A stretch of DNA of 36,853 nucleotides from Legionellaceae bacterium. Lineage in GTDB: Bacteria > Pseudomonadota > Gammaproteobacteria > Legionellales > Legionellaceae. The stretch covers positions 1 through 36,853 of the forward strand of contig JASBUC010000065.1 of the NCBI GenBank assembly GCA_030148065.1. The letters run 5' to 3'. Below are positions 1 to 8,819 of this stretch, piece after piece (the stretch's first letter is position 1; each line of letters begins with the position of its first letter). Below the pieces are notes generated by a model, which was not told the origin of the DNA, did no database searches, and was given only the letters and a program-made list of their open reading frames with translations. The translations under genes and the position numbers were made by a program.

Positions 1-1
1 A

Positions 2-250
2 GCCAATAGCTTACCTTTTTGCTTTCATGCAGCAGTCATGAGTGATGACCTTAACATCGCCATGGACACAGTCAAACGCCTTAATGCCACTTGTGTGATG
101 GTCAATGATCACAGCGCCTTTCACGTCGATTGGATGCCTTATGGTGGTCGAAAACATTCAGGTACTGGGGTAGGCGGCATTGTTAGCTCCATGAAAGCGC
201 TTAGTTTTGAAAAACTGATGGTGATGCGACTTGAATCCTACCAAACATAA
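2..250 (+). CDS. Aldehyde dehydrogenase, C-terminal fragment (cut by window edge)
   Basis: An open frame enters from base 2 and stops at 250, giving the last ~82 residues of an NAD(P)-dependent aldehyde dehydrogenase. The visible tail has the ALDH-family C-terminal pattern: an LPFCFHAAV stretch, then VMVNDHSAF, then WMPYGGRKHSGTG. This is the cofactor and oligomerisation end found in lactaldehyde, phosphonoacetaldehyde and similar ALDHs. The catalytic Cys and Glu lie upstream of the window, so the substrate cannot be assigned. An internal ATG at 38 is not the true start, because homology-like sequence continues upstream of it. Confidence 0.85.
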   Translation, partial: ANSLPFCFHAAVMSDDLNIAMDTVKRLNATCVMVNDHSAFHVDWMPYGGRKHSGTGVGGIVSSMKALSFEKLMVMRLESYQT

Positions 251-251
251 T

Positions 252-277
252 ACACCTGTAAATAAATTGGTGTTTTT
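252..277 (+). terminator. Weak terminator-like hairpin after the aldehyde dehydrogenase
   Basis: ACACC (252-256) pairs with GGTGT (269-273) across a 12-nt loop and runs into five T. It lies two bases after the stop codon. The 5-bp stem is short, so intrinsic termination is plausible but not certain. Confidence 0.35.
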
Positions 278-634
278 AAGGTGGCCATTTATAGCCAACG
301 GCTGAGTGATAAGACACAATGAGCTTTTTAACGCACATTCTCTACTCTATACCGGTTTATCCTGGCGCACTCACCTTTTAACAGTATAACGGTGAGCTAT
401 CCCCATTTGGTTGCCTTTAATAATCACTCTAATAGAAGGCTTAAAACATAGAGCTTGATGCCAGCCATAGCCAAATCAGTGCTATGAAAAAGGTCAGGGA
501 AAATAAATTATATAACACAATCAAGTAACCTTTTTAAGGGTTTTACGCTGCTGTAGAAACCTCAGAATTTTTATACTTGAAAATGCCTACTTTTTGGGAG
601 ATTAGTCTTTCTGTTATTTATCTTTTGTAATAAC
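278..634. other. Intergenic gap without a convincing gene
   Basis: About 360 bp between the aldehyde dehydrogenase and the next gene. It holds a CTCACC/GGTGAG inverted repeat (370-375 and 391-396, 15-nt loop) not followed by T, and a TATACT hexamer at 572-577 that could be a -10 for the downstream gene, without a good -35. Only very short open frames are present (for example 20 codons from 319), with no ribosome binding site. No RNA gene was recognised. Confidence 0.5.
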
Positions 635-1426
635 ATGCTCATGATAAATGATAATTGTGTTATAGGTTTGACAAAAAGGACTTTATTGAAAAAGCTTATC
701 AGCTTGATTATAGGAGGCACATTACCGCTTAATGCTTTACCGGCACTAAGCGGTAATTGGCACCCCTATGCTATTACAGGTTTAGGATGCGCCAATACCT
801 ATAAAACTCAAAATATTACCCTACAGAACACACCATCGCCTGGTGTCGAGAATCAATTTGAGAGCAAAGACCCATCAAACTATACTGCACTTGTTGGCCT
901 AGGGGCGAGAAAGAATCTTAAAGCTATAAAGTTTCAGACAACGTTATCAGCGGGGATGGAAGCACTCTACCTAAATGATTCGGTAAAAGGCATTGTGAGG
1001 CCCTTAATCAATGTAGGCCCTAACTTTGATAAACTAAATTACTCTTTTTCAGTCAATAGCCTACTCCTACTCGCCAAAGCAACCTTAAACCGAGATAATC
1101 TCCTTAACCGTTGGGCGGGGTATGCTGACTTTGGTTTTGGAGCGAGTTTTAATGGCTTTTCAAATTATATAGAATCTATTCCAACGGGCTCAACAGCAAT
1201 TCCAATGGCCTCGCCTTTTCATCGAAGAATGACTGAAGAGTTAGCCTTTAGTATTGGGCTTGGGGTTACCCATAAAGTTGCAAGTCGTTCGGAAGTTTCA
1301 GTTGGCTATAAGTACTTGTATACAGGAACGGGAGCCCTTGGCACCAGCGCCACACAAGGGACAACCCACCACTTATCTTACTCTGATTTAGGTTACCAAT
1401 TAATAACGGTTAGCGTTAGCATCTAA
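635..1426 (+). CDS. Predicted outer-membrane beta-barrel protein
   Basis: A 263-aa exported protein. Residues ~12-38 form a signal peptide (KRTLLKKLISLIIGG, then a small-residue region near ALPALS), followed by alternating polar/hydrophobic strands rich in Gly, Tyr and Asn, as in eight-strand OmpA/Opacity-like barrels common in Legionella and Coxiella. Repeated short motifs such as ALVGLGARK, YADFGFGASF, LAFSIGLGV and EVSVGYKYLY look like transmembrane strands. It ends in VSVSI, not the usual C-terminal aromatic. The true start is uncertain: ATG 635 has no clear ribosome binding site, and TTG at 668 would give a more typical short signal peptide. It ends 12 bp before the RCC1 gene, so the two may be cotranscribed. 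Exact family unknown. Confidence 0.7.
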   Translation: MLMINDNCVIGLTKRTLLKKLISLIIGGTLPLNALPALSGNWHPYAITGLGCANTYKTQNITLQNTPSPGVENQFESKDPSNYTALVGLGARKNLKAIKFQTTLSAGMEALYLNDSVKGIVRPLINVGPNFDKLNYSFSVNSLLLLAKATLNRDNLLNRWAGYADFGFGASFNGFSNYIESIPTGSTAIPMASPFHRRMTEELAFSIGLGVTHKVASRSEVSVGYKYLYTGTGALGTSATQGTTHHLSYSDLGYQLITVSVSI

Positions 1427-1438
1427 AAGGAACTTCGA

Positions 1439-3610
1439 ATGAATCACATTAAGCTGATGGAAAAAATTTGCCTTGGATTAGTTTTTTTTTGTGTGGTTTG
1501 CACGGCAGTACTTGCAGCCCCCATTCTGCAAGTTACATCTTCCACTAGCCAAGTCTTGGTACCACTTGGCTCAACGGCAAACGTAAACTTCACCATTCAT
1601 AATGTCTCAGGAGCATCACTTCCCATTAGTCAAGTAACGCCAAAATACAATGGCTCGAGTGCCTCTGCCACCATGACCACAAATAATTGCACTAACACAA
1701 CGCTTGCTAATAACGCTTCATGTACTGAGACCATTGAGCTAAGTGGAAGCTCGATTGGCACAGACAGCTTAAACGTATGGGTCTACGCCTTTAATGGCAC
1801 CATTGGCTCTAAATCAAATGTCAGCGTTAGTGTCGTCTCTGAAGGCTATGCAATTTCAGGAACCATTTCAGGCTTAACGACAAGCGGCCTTGTGCTACAA
1901 AATAACGGCAGCGATGATTTAGCGCTCTCTAGTGGTTCAACCAGTTTTCAATTTTCAACACCTGTTGCCTCAGGTGGCAGTTACTCAGTAACCGTTGCAA
2001 CCCAACCCACCGGACAAACCTGTACAGTGAGCAATGGCTCAGGCTCAAACGTCACAAGCACTGTCTCAAACGTTTCAATTACCTGCAGCACCAACACTTA
2101 TACTGTAGGAGGCACCATCTCAGGATTAACAGCTAGTGGGTTGGTTTTGCAAAATAATGCAAGCGATGATCTATCAGTTTCGAGTGGGGCAACCAGTTTT
2201 CAGTTTTCAACCGAGGTTGCCTATGGAGGGAGTTACTCAGTGACCGTTAGTTCTCAGCCAACTGGTCTATCCTGTACGGTGAGTAATGGCACTGGCTCAA
2301 ATGTAACGGCTGATGTCACTGATGTTTCCATTAGCTGCGCGACAACTTCAAATCTAAAGTGCTGGGGTCGGAATCAATATGGCCAGTTGGGGCAAGGAAA
2401 TACTGTTACCTATGGAACTACGCCTACTCGAGTAGGCGATAACCCCCCTCCCATTGAGTTAGGTACAGGCAGAACCGCTACAGCCGTCTCCACTAATCTT
2501 TATAATAGCTGCGCAGTACTAGACAATGGCTCGATGAAGTGCTGGGGACGCGGTAACAATGGGCAGTTGGGGCAAGGCAGTACAGAAACCATTGGAAATC
2601 AGTCTGGTCAAATGGGAGATGACCTTCCCCCCATTGACTTAGGCACAGGTAGAACCGCAACTGCAACGACTGAGGGCATCGAGCACAGCTGTGCAATACT
2701 AGATGACGCGACAATGAAGTGCTGGGGAGGAAATGTCTGGGGTCAACTGGGGCAAGGCAATACCACAACCATTGGAAATGCTCCTGGTGAAATGGGAGAT
2801 TACCTTGCTGCTATTGACTTAGGCACAAGCAGAACCGCAACAAAAATCTCAGCAGGTTTTGCAAATACTTGTGCACTACTAGATGATCAGTCAATGAAGT
2901 GCTGGGGACAAAACAACTGGGGGCAGTTAGGGCGCGGGAATACTAAGCCTGTTGGAAATAAGCCCGGTCAAATGGGAGACAGACTTGCAGCTATTGACTT
3001 AGGTACAGGAAGAAGCGCTACTGCAATAACCTCAGGGTACGCTCACAATTGTGCATTATTAGATGATGGGACAGTAAAATGTTGGGGCCAGAATGCTTAT
3101 GGGCAGTTGGGGCAAGGCATTAATTCTACCATTGGAGATCAGTCTGGTGAAATGGGCAATAACCTTGACCCCATTGACTTAGGCACAGGTAGAACCGCTA
3201 GAGCAATAACTGCAGGTAATTATCACACCTGTGCAATACTAGATAACGCGACAATGAAGTGCTGGGGTCGGAATGACTATGGGCAGTTGGGGCAAGGCTC
3301 TACCACAAACCTTGGAAATGCTCCTGGTGAAATGGGAGATAACCTTCCCCCCATTGACTTAGGTACAGGTAGAACCGCTATAGCAATAACGGCTGGTAAT
3401 TTTCACACCTGTGCGATACTAGATAACGTGACAATGAAGTGCTGGGGTCGGAATGAATATGGCCAGTTAGTACAAGGCAATACCACAACCATTGGAAATC
3501 AGCCCGGTGAAATGGGTGATAACCTTTCTCCCATTAACTTAGGAACAGGGCTCACAGCAATATCGACAGCTGCAAGTGGTTCAAACCATACTTGTGTCGT
3601 TGTGCAGTAA
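1439..3610 (+). CDS. Exported RCC1-type beta-propeller repeat protein
   Basis: A 723-aa protein with a signal peptide at residues ~1-26 (hydrophobic GLVFFCVVCTAVLAA). It continues with an Ig-like N-terminal domain (~28-135, with a Cys pair), two ~84-residue tandem modules (~138-217 and ~221-299, each with GTISGL, GLVLQNN, FQFST and a CTVSNG/SIxC Cys pair), and seven RCC1-like blades from ~305 to the end. Each blade is exactly 60 residues and carries the core KCWGxNxxGQLGxG plus an HxCAILDD strand. RCC1 propellers usually mediate protein binding. Intracellular Legionella effectors also use them, but the signal peptide and paired cysteines here point to the periplasm, cell surface or medium. 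Ligand unknown. It follows the barrel gene by 12 bp. Confidence 0.85.
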   Translation: MNHIKLMEKICLGLVFFCVVCTAVLAAPILQVTSSTSQVLVPLGSTANVNFTIHNVSGASLPISQVTPKYNGSSASATMTTNNCTNTTLANNASCTETIELSGSSIGTDSLNVWVYAFNGTIGSKSNVSVSVVSEGYAISGTISGLTTSGLVLQNNGSDDLALSSGSTSFQFSTPVASGGSYSVTVATQPTGQTCTVSNGSGSNVTSTVSNVSITCSTNTYTVGGTISGLTASGLVLQNNASDDLSVSSGATSFQFSTEVAYGGSYSVTVSSQPTGLSCTVSNGTGSNVTADVTDVSISCATTSNLKCWGRNQYGQLGQGNTVTYGTTPTRVGDNPPPIELGTGRTATAVSTNLYNSCAVLDNGSMKCWGRGNNGQLGQGSTETIGNQSGQMGDDLPPIDLGTGRTATATTEGIEHSCAILDDATMKCWGGNVWGQLGQGNTTTIGNAPGEMGDYLAAIDLGTSRTATKISAGFANTCALLDDQSMKCWGQNNWGQLGRGNTKPVGNKPGQMGDRLAAIDLGTGRSATAITSGYAHNCALLDDGTVKCWGQNAYGQLGQGINSTIGDQSGEMGNNLDPIDLGTGRTARAITAGNYHTCAILDNATMKCWGRNDYGQLGQGSTTNLGNAPGEMGDNLPPIDLGTGRTAIAITAGNFHTCAILDNVTMKCWGRNEYGQLVQGNTTTIGNQPGEMGDNLSPINLGTGLTAISTAASGSNHTCVVVQ
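1862..2340 (+). repeat. Two 252-bp tandem modules within the RCC1 protein gene
   Basis: The segment beginning accat at 1862 recurs at 2114, a period of 252 bp (84 codons). The encoded copies share GTISGL, GLVLQNN, SDDL, FQFST, GSYSVTV and CTVSNG with moderate divergence. This indicates an old internal duplication of an extracellular beta-rich module. Confidence 0.8.
2351..3610 (+). repeat. Seven exact-register 180-bp RCC1 repeats
   Basis: The AAG of the KCWG codons falls at 2357, 2537, 2717, 2897, 3077, 3257 and 3437, so every unit is exactly 180 bp with no insertion or deletion. Neighbouring units also share long near-identical stretches, such as the ATTGACTTAGG and GGGCAGTTGGGGCAAGG segments. 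This points to recent expansion or gene conversion. Confidence 0.93.
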
Positions 3611-3836
3611 GATTGTTACAACACGTTTCATTTAATAGACTCCAGAATTTTCAAAAGAATTCATTTATTCAAACTTCATAGGTTCCACCTAATCCTGAAT
3701 TCAAGTCTTAAGTGCAACAAATGTAAATAATCTAATCAAATTAGTTTCAGTGATATGCTAATTGACTTGTTTTTCGGGACTGCTCATATTCTATACATAT
3801 TATGAAATTTAGCGGTTTTGTGAATTTGCTGAAAGT
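3611..3836. other. Convergent intergenic region, no gene seen
   Basis: 226 AT-rich bases between the ends of the RCC1 gene and bioA. A small palindrome CTAAT-CAA-ATTAG lies at 3732-3744. No strong GC-rich terminator hairpin, open frame or RNA gene was seen. Confidence 0.5.
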
Positions 3837-5174
3837 TTAGGTTTTACGCTTTGGGATCTGCTGAACTGATTGGAGGGAACTTAGGGTTATCTCTGCTAAC
3901 CTGGATAAGGTTTCAAGGCTAATATTTAAAGGCGGAAGCCAATATATCGTATTGCCAAGTGGTCGTAGTAGCGCGCCTTGGCGTACTGCCTCTTGGTATA
4001 ATCGAGAACCTGCACGACTTGGTAAATTCTCATTAATGAGATCAGCTGCAACGACTGAACCGATGCCACGAATGTTGGTTAACTGGCCGGTTTTGTCTGC
4101 AATCTTTTCAAATTCTTGCCTCATCATGGTTTGGCGTTCAGCTGCTTGACTAAGGAGCTCCTCTTGTTCAATAACTTCAAGTGTTGCTAGAGCAAGACTA
4201 ACACCGAGGGCATTACCAGAATAGGTGTGTGAATGTAAAAAAGACTTACCTAACTCATAATCATTATAAAATGCATTGTAAATCTCGTTTGTCGTCAATA
4301 CAGCACTAAATGGGATCCAGCCAGAAGTTAATCCTTTAGATAAACAAACAAAGTCTGGTTTAATAGATGCATGCTCACAGGCTAGCATTTTTCCAGTGCG
4401 ACCAATGCCTGTCATAATTTCATCAGCAATTAGATGGGTATCATGTTTCTTAGCAAAACTTGCTAACCGATGTAAAAAGTCTTGGCTGTAAACACTCATC
4501 CCGCCAGCACCTTGTAAAATAGGCTCAACAATAATGGCTGTCGCCTGATCGCAGTACTTCGTTAGTTTTTTTTCAACTTTATGCCAATGGCATTCACTAT
4601 TGTGCCAAGCAGGATCGTCAGCACCACTGACATACAGTGGTTCAACAAGAATAGGTTCAAATAACATGGCTCGATATGGGGCACGGTATAACCCAAGATC
4701 ACTCACACTTAGTGCGCCACTTGTTTCACCATGATAGCCATTTTTCAATGCAATAAATTTTCTCTTCCTAGTGCTACCTTCTAAAACACGATAGTGCAAG
4801 CTCATCTTCATCGCGATTTCAACTGCACAGGAGCCATCACCAGCATAAAATACCTTCCCTAAATGAGGCATGAGTGTTGTTAGTTTTTCAGAAAGTTTCG
4901 TTATGTTCTCATGCGTAGTATTAGCAAAAATAACATGCTCAAATTTCTCTACTTGATTAAGTAGCGCCTGCTTAAGTTGTGGATGATTGTGCCCTAATGA
5001 CTTGCACCACCAGCTTGAGATGGCATCAATTATTTTGTTGCCATTAGAAAGCTCAAGATAGCTGCCATAAGCGCTCTGTATCACTAAAGGCTTGAACTGT
5101 TCGTAATCTTTCATCTGTGAGCATGGGTGCCAATTATATTTTAAATCTAGCTGTTGTAGCGAGGTGTCAATCAT
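3837..5174 (-). CDS. bioA: Adenosylmethionine-8-amino-7-oxononanoate aminotransferase
   Basis: BioA transfers an amino group from S-adenosylmethionine to 8-amino-7-oxononanoate (KAPA), giving 7,8-diaminopelargonic acid. It is a cytosolic PLP enzyme of fold type I. The 445-aa protein is close to the usual ~430 aa. Visible hallmarks are SSWWCKSLGHNHP (residues 53-65), the PLP phosphate-binding region AGDGSCAVEIAMKM, the NGYHGET loop, the Asp in LIADEIMTGIGRTG (~248-261), and the Schiff-base lysine K280 in CLSKGLTSGW. It is transcribed away from bioBFHCD across an 86-bp shared control region. The ribosome binding site is weak, and a BirA-like half-site lies 3 bp upstream of the ATG. Confidence 0.96.
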   Translation of the reverse strand: MIDTSLQQLDLKYNWHPCSQMKDYEQFKPLVIQSAYGSYLELSNGNKIIDAISSWWCKSLGHNHPQLKQALLNQVEKFEHVIFANTTHENITKLSEKLTTLMPHLGKVFYAGDGSCAVEIAMKMSLHYRVLEGSTRKRKFIALKNGYHGETSGALSVSDLGLYRAPYRAMLFEPILVEPLYVSGADDPAWHNSECHWHKVEKKLTKYCDQATAIIVEPILQGAGGMSVYSQDFLHRLASFAKKHDTHLIADEIMTGIGRTGKMLACEHASIKPDFVCLSKGLTSGWIPFSAVLTTNEIYNAFYNDYELGKSFLHSHTYSGNALGVSLALATLEVIEQEELLSQAAERQTMMRQEFEKIADKTGQLTNIRGIGSVVAADLINENLPSRAGSRLYQEAVRQGALLRPLGNTIYWLPPLNISLETLSRLAEITLSSLQSVQQIPKRKT

Positions 5175-5177
5175 TTC

Positions 5178-5207
5178 TGTAAACCGTTTTTTTTTATTGG
5201 TTGACTA
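5178..5207. promoter_or_regulatory. Candidate BirA operator between bioA and bioB
   Basis: TGTAAACC (5178-5185) and GGTTGACTA (5199-5207) form an imperfect inverted repeat like the proteobacterial BirA operator TTGTAAACC-N15-GGTTTACAA. The right half-site differs at several positions, and the spacer is 13 nt (nine consecutive T included) instead of the ~15 known in E. coli. It overlaps the bioB -35 and abuts the bioA start, the geometry expected for repression of both. A BirA with an intact winged helix is encoded at the other end of the cluster. Confidence 0.5.
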
Positions 5208-5229
5208 AGTGAAGATTACCACCTACCAT
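5201..5229 (+). promoter_or_regulatory. Likely sigma70 promoter of bioBFHCD
   Basis: TTGACT (5201-5206), a 17-nt spacer, then TACCAT (5224-5229), with the bioB ATG 31 bp further on. The -35 lies within the right half of the BirA-like inverted repeat. Confidence 0.5.
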
Positions 5230-5260
5230 GCGCTGACACAAGAAAAGTAATAAACCAAAT

Positions 5261-6229
5261 ATGAATCATTCTTCTACAACCAAAGATTACATCAACGAGC
5301 TATATCAAAAGCCTTTCTGTGAGTTAATTAATCAAGCCTATCAATGCCACATTGCACACTTTGAACCTGGTGATATTGAGCTTTGCGTCCTATGCAGTAT
5401 CAAAACAGGTGCGTGCCCGGAGGATTGTGCTTATTGTCCGCAAAGTGGGCGCTATAAAACTGGTCTGAAAAAAGAAACGCTCCTATCTATTAAGGATGTT
5501 TTGCATCAGGCTAAGCAAGCAAAAGCGAATGGCGCAACGCGTTTCTGTATGGGGGCCGCTTGGAGAAATCCACCAACAAAAGATTTCCCTAAAGTGCTTG
5601 AAATGATTAAGTCTGTTAAGGCCCTAGGTCTAGAGACCTGTGTAACGCTAGGGAGCCTCGATAAAGCGCAGGCCAGTGAATTAAAGGCCTCAGGCTTAGA
5701 TTATTATAATCATAATCTTGATACATCACCTGATTATTACCCTTCAATTATTCAGAGCAGAACCTACCAAGATCGCCTTGATACGTTAAATACCGTCGCT
5801 GAAGCTGGCATCAATGTCTGTTGTGGCGGAATTATTGGCTTGGGAGAAACGCGAGAAGATCGTATTAAATTTTTGTTAGCACTAACAGAGCTACCTTCAG
5901 CACCTCAAAGTATACCAATTAATGAATTGATACCCATCCCTGGCACACCATTGGCAAAGCAGAAAAGCGTCGATACGTTTGAATTCATCAGAACGATTGC
6001 AATCACAAGGATTTTATTTCCTAAATCCAAAGTTAGGCTATCTGCTGGTCGAGAAAAGATGTCAGATGAAATGCAAGCTTGGTGTTTTATGGCGGGAGCT
6101 AACTCAATATTTATCGGAGATAAACTATTTACCACAAAAAACCCTGGGAAAAATCGGGATATCCATCTATTTAGTCGCTTAGGATTAAACGTTCCAACTA
6201 TTGCCAAAAAAGTAGCTCATGTTGACTAA
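5261..6229 (+). CDS. bioB: Biotin synthase (radical SAM)
   Basis: BioB inserts sulfur into dethiobiotin, using a radical-SAM 4Fe-4S cluster and an auxiliary cluster as sulfur donor. The 322-aa protein carries the radical SAM cysteines C52, C56 and C59 in [19 protein letters not shown]. It also has [22 protein letters not shown], the [10 protein letters not shown] segment with a cluster-ligand Cys, and the auxiliary-cluster arginine region VRLSAGRE. It is shorter than E. coli BioB (346 aa) only at the C-terminal tail. First gene of the bioBFHCD operon. The stop overlaps the bioF start by 11 bp. The Shine-Dalgarno sequence is poor. Confidence 0.97.
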   Translation: MNHSSTTKDYINELYQKPFCELINQAYQCHIAHFEPGDIELCVLCSIKTGACPEDCAYCPQSGRYKTGLKKETLLSIKDVLHQAKQAKANGATRFCMGAAWRNPPTKDFPKVLEMIKSVKALGLETCVTLGSLDKAQASELKASGLDYYNHNLDTSPDYYPSIIQSRTYQDRLDTLNTVAEAGINVCCGGIIGLGETREDRIKFLLALTELPSAPQSIPINELIPIPGTPLAKQKSVDTFEFIRTIAITRILFPKSKVRLSAGREKMSDEMQAWCFMAGANSIFIGDKLFTTKNPGKNRDIHLFSRLGLNVPTIAKKVAHVD

Positions 6230-7376
6230 GTTATTAGCTCATAGGCTATCAGACCATAGTACTAAACAGCTCAAACGAACTCGGAAGGTGATTGCATCAA
6301 AAAGTATGAATCGTATCACTGTTGATGGGCAAATCTGTGTTGACTTTTCTAACAATGATTACCTAGGGCTTAGGATGCACCCAAAGCTTATAAACTCACT
6401 ACAAGAAGGTGCTAAAGAGTACGGGGTAGGCAGTGGTGCCTCACCACTCGTTTCAGGCTACTCAAAAGCTCATCAAGAAGTTGAAGTGTCTTTTGCTAAA
6501 TGGCTCAACGTTGATAAAACACTACTTTTTAATTCGGGCTATACAGCAAATATCAGTATTCTAAGAGCACTCAGCCGACGAACTGATACCATTTTTTCAG
6601 ATAAATCATGTCATGCTTCTTTATTAGATGGTATTCAACTATCCAGAACTAAGCATCAACGTTATCACCACAATGATTTGGCACACTTAAATTGGTTAGC
6701 AGCGAAACAAAAGCCTAATCTAATTGTGACTGAAAGTATCTTCAGTATGGATGGCGATATTGCTTCAATTACAAGGTTATCCAGTTTGGCCAAGCGCTAT
6801 GGTTCTGAGGTCATTGTTGATGATGCCCATGGTATTGGTGTTCTTGGTGAGAGGGGCAGAGGAATTGTTGAGCATGATGGATTAACACAGCATGATCTTG
6901 GTTGCTTAGTCGCGCCACTGGGAAAGGCGTTTGGGGTAATGGGTGCAATAGTTGCAGGTCGGCAAGAAGTTATCAATGGGATCCTTCAATTTGCCAAAAG
7001 TTATACGTATAGCACCGCACTTTCACCAGCACTTTGTGTTGCAATAAAAAAAGCACTAGAGATTATCCAAGATGAAAAATGGCGTCGTGACCAGTTACAT
7101 AGCAATATTCGTTGTTTTATCGACTATGCATCTGATAGAGGGTTAGATTTAATTGACAAAAGCATCACCCCAATAAAACCAATTATAATCGGTTGTAGTC
7201 ACAAGTTAATAAGGTTACAGAACTATCTAAGCTCAAAAGAATTCTATGTTGCTGCCATTCGCCCGCCAACCGTCCCAAAAGACAAAGCTCGTTTGCGCAT
7301 ATCCGTCAATGCGCTACATACACGGGAGCAAATTATTCAATTGGTTGATCATATCCATATGGGGTTAGTGCGATGA
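6219..7376 (+). CDS. bioF: 8-amino-7-oxononanoate synthase
   Basis: BioF condenses pimeloyl-ACP with L-alanine, with decarboxylation, to give 8-amino-7-oxononanoate. It is a cytosolic PLP enzyme of the alpha-oxoamine synthase family. In the 385-aa protein, FSNNDYLGL (43-51), [13 protein letters not shown] (69-81), [10 protein letters not shown], the PLP-contacting [10 protein letters not shown] (201-210) and the Schiff-base lysine K236 in [12 protein letters not shown] are all visible. The start ATG lies inside the last codons of bioB (11-bp overlap). The end overlaps bioH through ATGA, consistent with translational coupling. Confidence 0.96.
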   Translation: MLTKLLAHRLSDHSTKQLKRTRKVIASKSMNRITVDGQICVDFSNNDYLGLRMHPKLINSLQEGAKEYGVGSGASPLVSGYSKAHQEVEVSFAKWLNVDKTLLFNSGYTANISILRALSRRTDTIFSDKSCHASLLDGIQLSRTKHQRYHHNDLAHLNWLAAKQKPNLIVTESIFSMDGDIASITRLSSLAKRYGSEVIVDDAHGIGVLGERGRGIVEHDGLTQHDLGCLVAPLGKAFGVMGAIVAGRQEVINGILQFAKSYTYSTALSPALCVAIKKALEIIQDEKWRRDQLHSNIRCFIDYASDRGLDLIDKSITPIKPIIIGCSHKLIRLQNYLSSKEFYVAAIRPPTVPKDKARLRISVNALHTREQIIQLVDHIHMGLVR

Positions 7377-8077
7377 TAGAAATGCCAAAAAAGATTTACG
7401 CTCTCCCTGGCTGGGGGTTTTCTGCAAGTATATTCAATGAAATAAATGAACAGAAACTAAATTTCTTTGGCATTGATTATACAGGAGGGCAAACATCTTC
7501 CATTGATGAAATGACTGCATTAATCGCAACAAAACTCCCCGTTAATTCTATCCTACTAGGCTGGTCTTTTGGTGGAATTCTCGCAATCAAATTAGCAGCA
7601 CAATACCCAACCAAAGTACGTCAGTTAATTCTCTTATCCAGCCAACCGAAGTTGTGCGCTGAAGGTGAATGGATGGGCATAAGGCAACCCGATGCAAGCC
7701 AATTTATAGAGCAGTTTGAAAAATCGCCAAAGCAACAGATTGAATATTTTGCGCGACTGGTGTGTTATCCATCTCGATCGCCAAGATTACGCCAAATCAT
7801 ACAAAAGCACCTAATAAATGACGCCACAAAGGAGCTAACCTTGCATTTAAAGAAGTTGTTTCGTGAAGATTTAAGAAAAGACTATCGCACGCTGAATGTT
7901 GATATCCTCCACATCATTTATGGACAAGATGCTGTGTTACCGCAAAGTGATAATCAGTTAGAGAAACTTAATCATAGAACCCAAACAATCATCTTTAAAC
8001 ACGCAGGACATGCAGATTTTTTAGTACCACTTAGTAGTAGTACTGCTTTGATAAAAGAGTTCATTAACTGTGACTGA
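7373..8077 (+). CDS. bioH: Pimeloyl-ACP methyl ester carboxylesterase
   Basis: BioH is an alpha/beta hydrolase that removes the methyl group from pimeloyl-ACP methyl ester, ending the BioC-BioH route to the pimelate moiety. The 234-aa protein has the nucleophile elbow GWSFGG (S65), acid D186 in YGQDAVLP and catalytic H213 in KHAGHADFL, plus an LPGWGF oxyanion segment near the N-terminus. The ATG at 7373 overlaps the bioF stop by 4 bp. A bioH inside the biotin operon, directly before bioC, is the arrangement in several gammaproteobacteria and supports the assignment over other esterases. Confidence 0.92.
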   Translation: MIEMPKKIYALPGWGFSASIFNEINEQKLNFFGIDYTGGQTSSIDEMTALIATKLPVNSILLGWSFGGILAIKLAAQYPTKVRQLILLSSQPKLCAEGEWMGIRQPDASQFIEQFEKSPKQQIEYFARLVCYPSRSPRLRQIIQKHLINDATKELTLHLKKLFREDLRKDYRTLNVDILHIIYGQDAVLPQSDNQLEKLNHRTQTIIFKHAGHADFLVPLSSSTALIKEFINCD

Positions 8078-8819
8078 TCAAATTAAGAAAAAAATCCGTC
8101 AGCACTTTAATAAAGCGGCTAAAACTTATGATGCGCATTGCACCGTGCAAAACCAAATATGTACCTATTCGTTAAAGTGTTTACGTGAGTTTGGATCTGA
8201 CTTTGATCATATTGCTGATTTTGCTTGTGGTACAGGTGAGAGCACCTTAAGACTGATGCAATCTATTAATTTTAAGCACTGCTATGCACTTGATTTTGCA
8301 AAACAACTACTCACTGTGGCTCATAACAAGCTTTTAAAATACAACAATATCCAAATAATAGAAGCAAACTATGAGCAACCATTACCTATTTCAAACCAAC
8401 TTGATTTCATTTTTTGTAATATGGGATTACAGTGGTCTGATGATATCGCAAAAACACTCAACCTATGGCATGCATATTTAAATGATAGAGGGCTATTGCT
8501 ATTTTCGATGCCAACTTCAAACAATTTTAAAGAACTGGATCCTAGATATAAACCAACGTTCATGGCGCATCAGAACACTATTAAACTATTCTGCAAACAT
8601 AAATGGGATTTAATGCTGACAGATACTATTGAAATAACCCAGTCCTTTGATTGTCCCCTTCTCGCATTACGATCACTTAAAGCAACAGGAACAAACTATA
8701 GCAAAGGCACCTATGAAAGATCTGGCTTATCAACAATGAAAATTAATCATGTATTTACTAGCTCGACTGAAGCAAATCTTACTTATCATATCGGTATTTA
8801 TCTTGCGAGAAAAATCTAA
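8070..8819 (+). CDS. bioC: Malonyl-ACP O-methyltransferase
   Basis: BioC methylates the free carboxyl of malonyl-ACP using S-adenosylmethionine, so that fatty-acid enzymes can extend it to pimeloyl-ACP methyl ester. The 249-aa class I methyltransferase begins with an FNKAAKTYDAH segment typical of BioC. Motif I is IADFACGTGEST (~68-79), and FCNMGLQWSDD near residue 120 matches the BioC NxxLQWxxD pattern. The start is GTG at 8070, overlapping the bioH stop by 8 bp. The end overlaps the bioD start by one base (TAATG). The C-terminal half diverges more, which is usual for this family. Confidence 0.92.
   Translation: MTDQIKKKIRQHFNKAAKTYDAHCTVQNQICTYSLKCLREFGSDFDHIADFACGTGESTLRLMQSINFKHCYALDFAKQLLTVAHNKLLKYNNIQIIEANYEQPLPISNQLDFIFCNMGLQWSDDIAKTLNLWHAYLNDRGLLLFSMPTSNNFKELDPRYKPTFMAHQNTIKLFCKHKWDLMLTDTIEITQSFDCPLLALRSLKATGTNYSKGTYERSGLSTMKINHVFTSSTEANLTYHIGIYLARKI

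Noticed and set aside
2493-2768. 91-codon minus-strand open frame inside the RCC1 gene
   Set aside because: It is an antisense shadow of the repeats; the plus-strand protein is clearly real and this frame has no ribosome binding site.
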